A stretch of DNA of 7,133 nucleotides from an uncultured Micrococcales bacterium (GTDB taxonomy: Bacteria; Actinomycetota; Actinomycetes; Actinomycetales; Microbacteriaceae). A model generated the notes under the pieces. That model saw only the letters and a list, made by a program, of their open reading frames with translations, was not told the origin of the DNA and searched no databases. Numbering within the stretch: the stretch's first letter is position 1; each line of letters opens with the position of its first letter. Shown here piece by piece: positions 7,001-7,133 of the stretch. The stretch lies in NCBI GenBank assembly GCA_903866485.1, contig CAIPNT010000110.1, positions 1 through 7,133 of the forward strand. Direction: 5' to 3'. The translations under genes were made by a program, and so were the position numbers.

Positions 7001-7133
7001 CTTCGAGTATGGCTACTCGGTTGAAAACGAGAATGCGCTTGTGCTCTGGGAGGCTCAGTTCGGCGACTTCGCCAACGGCGCCCAGACCATCATTGACGAG
7101 TTCATTTCGTCGGCTGAGCAAAAGTGGGGACAG
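4095..7133 (+). CDS. kgd: Fused 2-oxoglutarate decarboxylase/dehydrogenase E1 with E2-like succinyltransferase domain (Kgd/OdhA), cut by window edge
   Basis: This is the large actinobacterial enzyme at the 2-oxoglutarate node of the TCA cycle. Characterised relatives are Mycobacterium Kgd and Corynebacterium OdhA. I translated 1,013 codons without interruption to the right edge; the family usually has about 1,220-1,260, so some 200-250 residues are missing. (1) The N-terminal helix NDWLVDEMYEQY starts at residue 20. (2) A Pro/Ala linker covers about 58-100; no lipoyl domain is present, as usual in this family. (3) The E2-like acyltransferase domain covers about 115-360, with VPTATSVR at 138-145, RTRGGKVSFTH at 165-175 and STYDHRVIQG at 326-335, where His330 is the catalytic histidine. 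(4) The E1 part begins with AYRVRGHL at 396-403, then KRFSLEGGES (521-530), GMAHRGRLNVL (553-563) and NPSHLEAVNPV (618-628). The thiamine diphosphate/Mg2+ motif runs from GDAAFAGQG (657-665) to INNQ (689-692), then RRRGHNEGDDPS (756-767). (5) The pyrimidine-binding domain starts near 895 with DWGFGE. The start may instead be CTG 4104. Relatives are controlled by acetyl-CoA and by FHA proteins (GarA/OdhI); neither is visible here. Confidence 0.95.
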   Translation, partial: MVSLSINGENSNSDNDFGANDWLVDEMYEQYKSNPDSVDKEWWPILEKYHQSNTTTPTTSVSSSAPAAAPAAAPAAAPLVAKTTRIEPKAQPIPAEAPVTGLINTVNDDSADEAEDQVTVLKGMSKALASNMDASIKVPTATSVRTIPAKLLIDNRIVINSHLSRTRGGKVSFTHILGFALVRALKEFPSQNVYYAEIDGKPSAVTPANINFGLAIDIPKPDGTRALLVPNIKRAQRLNFAEFLTAYEDLVKKARDNKLTADDFAGSTVSLTNPGGIGTVHSVPRLMQGQGCIIGAGALDYPAEFQGMNEASLSKMGISKTITLTSTYDHRVIQGAGSGEFLKKVHELLLGQRGFYEEIFAALRIPYEPVLWVEDFDQDDNDDRSKASRIQELINAYRVRGHLMADVDPLEYQQRSHPDLNILNHGLSLWDLDRSFKTGGFGGKSKAPFRDILKILRDSYCRTVGVEYMHIQDPAQRKWFQDRLERPYEKLSRDEQMRILGKLNEAEAFETFLQTKFVGQKRFSLEGGESTIAALDEILQAAANNGLQEVAIGMAHRGRLNVLTNVAGKTYGQVFREFEGNTDTKTVQGSGDVKYHLGTEGVFTSAEGNQVAVSLAANPSHLEAVNPVLEGIVRAKLDVLDAIPRETYPVLPILIHGDAAFAGQGVVPEVLNMSQLRGYKVGGTINIVINNQVGFTTPPGESRSTVYSTDVAKAIQAPIFHVNGDDPEAVVRVAQLAFAFRQQFKKDVVIDIVCYRRRGHNEGDDPSMTQPLMYNLIEAKRSVRTLYLESLVGRGDITREDYEAANAAFQARLEGAFVEVHEAMSQPVSLVPRPVGIGTTASDHPTVAHQTAISRDVVELIGNAHNNQPPGFHVHPKLQQLLTKRVEMSREGGIDWGFGELMALGSLVLEGKPVRMAGQDSRRGTFVQRHAVFHDRENGQEWMPLRNLSADQAKFYIYDSLLSEYAAMGFEYGYSVENENALVLWEAQFGDFANGAQTIIDEFISSAEQKWGQ
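4287..4325 (+). repeat. Short Pro/Ala-coding tandem repeat in the kgd linker
   Basis: Two adjacent 12-bp copies, GCACCTGCAGCC (4299-4310) and GCACCTGCAGCT (4311-4322), differ only at the last base and are flanked by degenerate copies. They encode a PAAAPAAAPAAAP stretch joining the N-terminal helix to the E2-like domain. Such linkers are flexible, and copy number may differ between strains. The reverse strand reads as an Ala/Gly-rich frame that is only a shadow. Confidence 0.7.

Overview
The window looks like an ordinary chromosomal stretch from an actinomycete. It most resembles a moderate-GC member of the Microbacteriaceae, of the small freshwater Luna type (Rhodoluna, Aquiluna). That placement is inference. 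It rests on the fused 2-oxoglutarate decarboxylase/dehydrogenase (Kgd/OdhA type, found in Actinobacteria), a free-standing NnrD starting with the actinobacterial DKYSRG block, leaderless-looking promoters, and a base composition that appears only moderately GC-rich. I see no mobile elements, CRISPR arrays, tRNA or rRNA genes, and no sign of recent transfer.

Layout. Positions 1-508 (minus) hold the N-terminal 169 codons of nnrD, a metabolite-repair dehydratase cut by the left edge. A 30-bp gap (509-538) separates it from a divergent old yellow enzyme (539-1609, plus). Neither gene has a Shine-Dalgarno site, and each has a TANNNT hexamer at leaderless spacing. The old yellow enzyme converges on a two-gene minus-strand operon (3988-1660), with a hairpin between the two stop codons at 1616-1650. 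The operon encodes two paralogous CNNM/CorC-type membrane proteins, DUF21 plus paired CBS domains. They overlap by 8 bp, and only the first carries the C-terminal CorC_HlyC domain. A 106-bp divergent intergenic region (3989-4094) leads to kgd on the plus strand. This gene stays open to the right edge and gives at least 1,013 codons of the fused E2-like/E1 enzyme of the TCA cycle.

Functional picture. NnrD repairs hydrated NAD(P)H, the old yellow enzyme spends NAD(P)H on activated alkenes, and Kgd acts at the 2-oxoglutarate node. The CorC pair is probably involved in divalent cation (Mg2+) handling at the membrane. These are housekeeping genes and need not form one system. I found no convincing undescribed system. 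The points most worth a second look are the compact face-to-face promoter region at 509-538 with its palindrome, the kgd start codon (GTG, or an unusual CTG with the better ribosome-binding site), and the asymmetric, translationally coupled CorC pair. No gene-free stretch exceeds about 110 bp.
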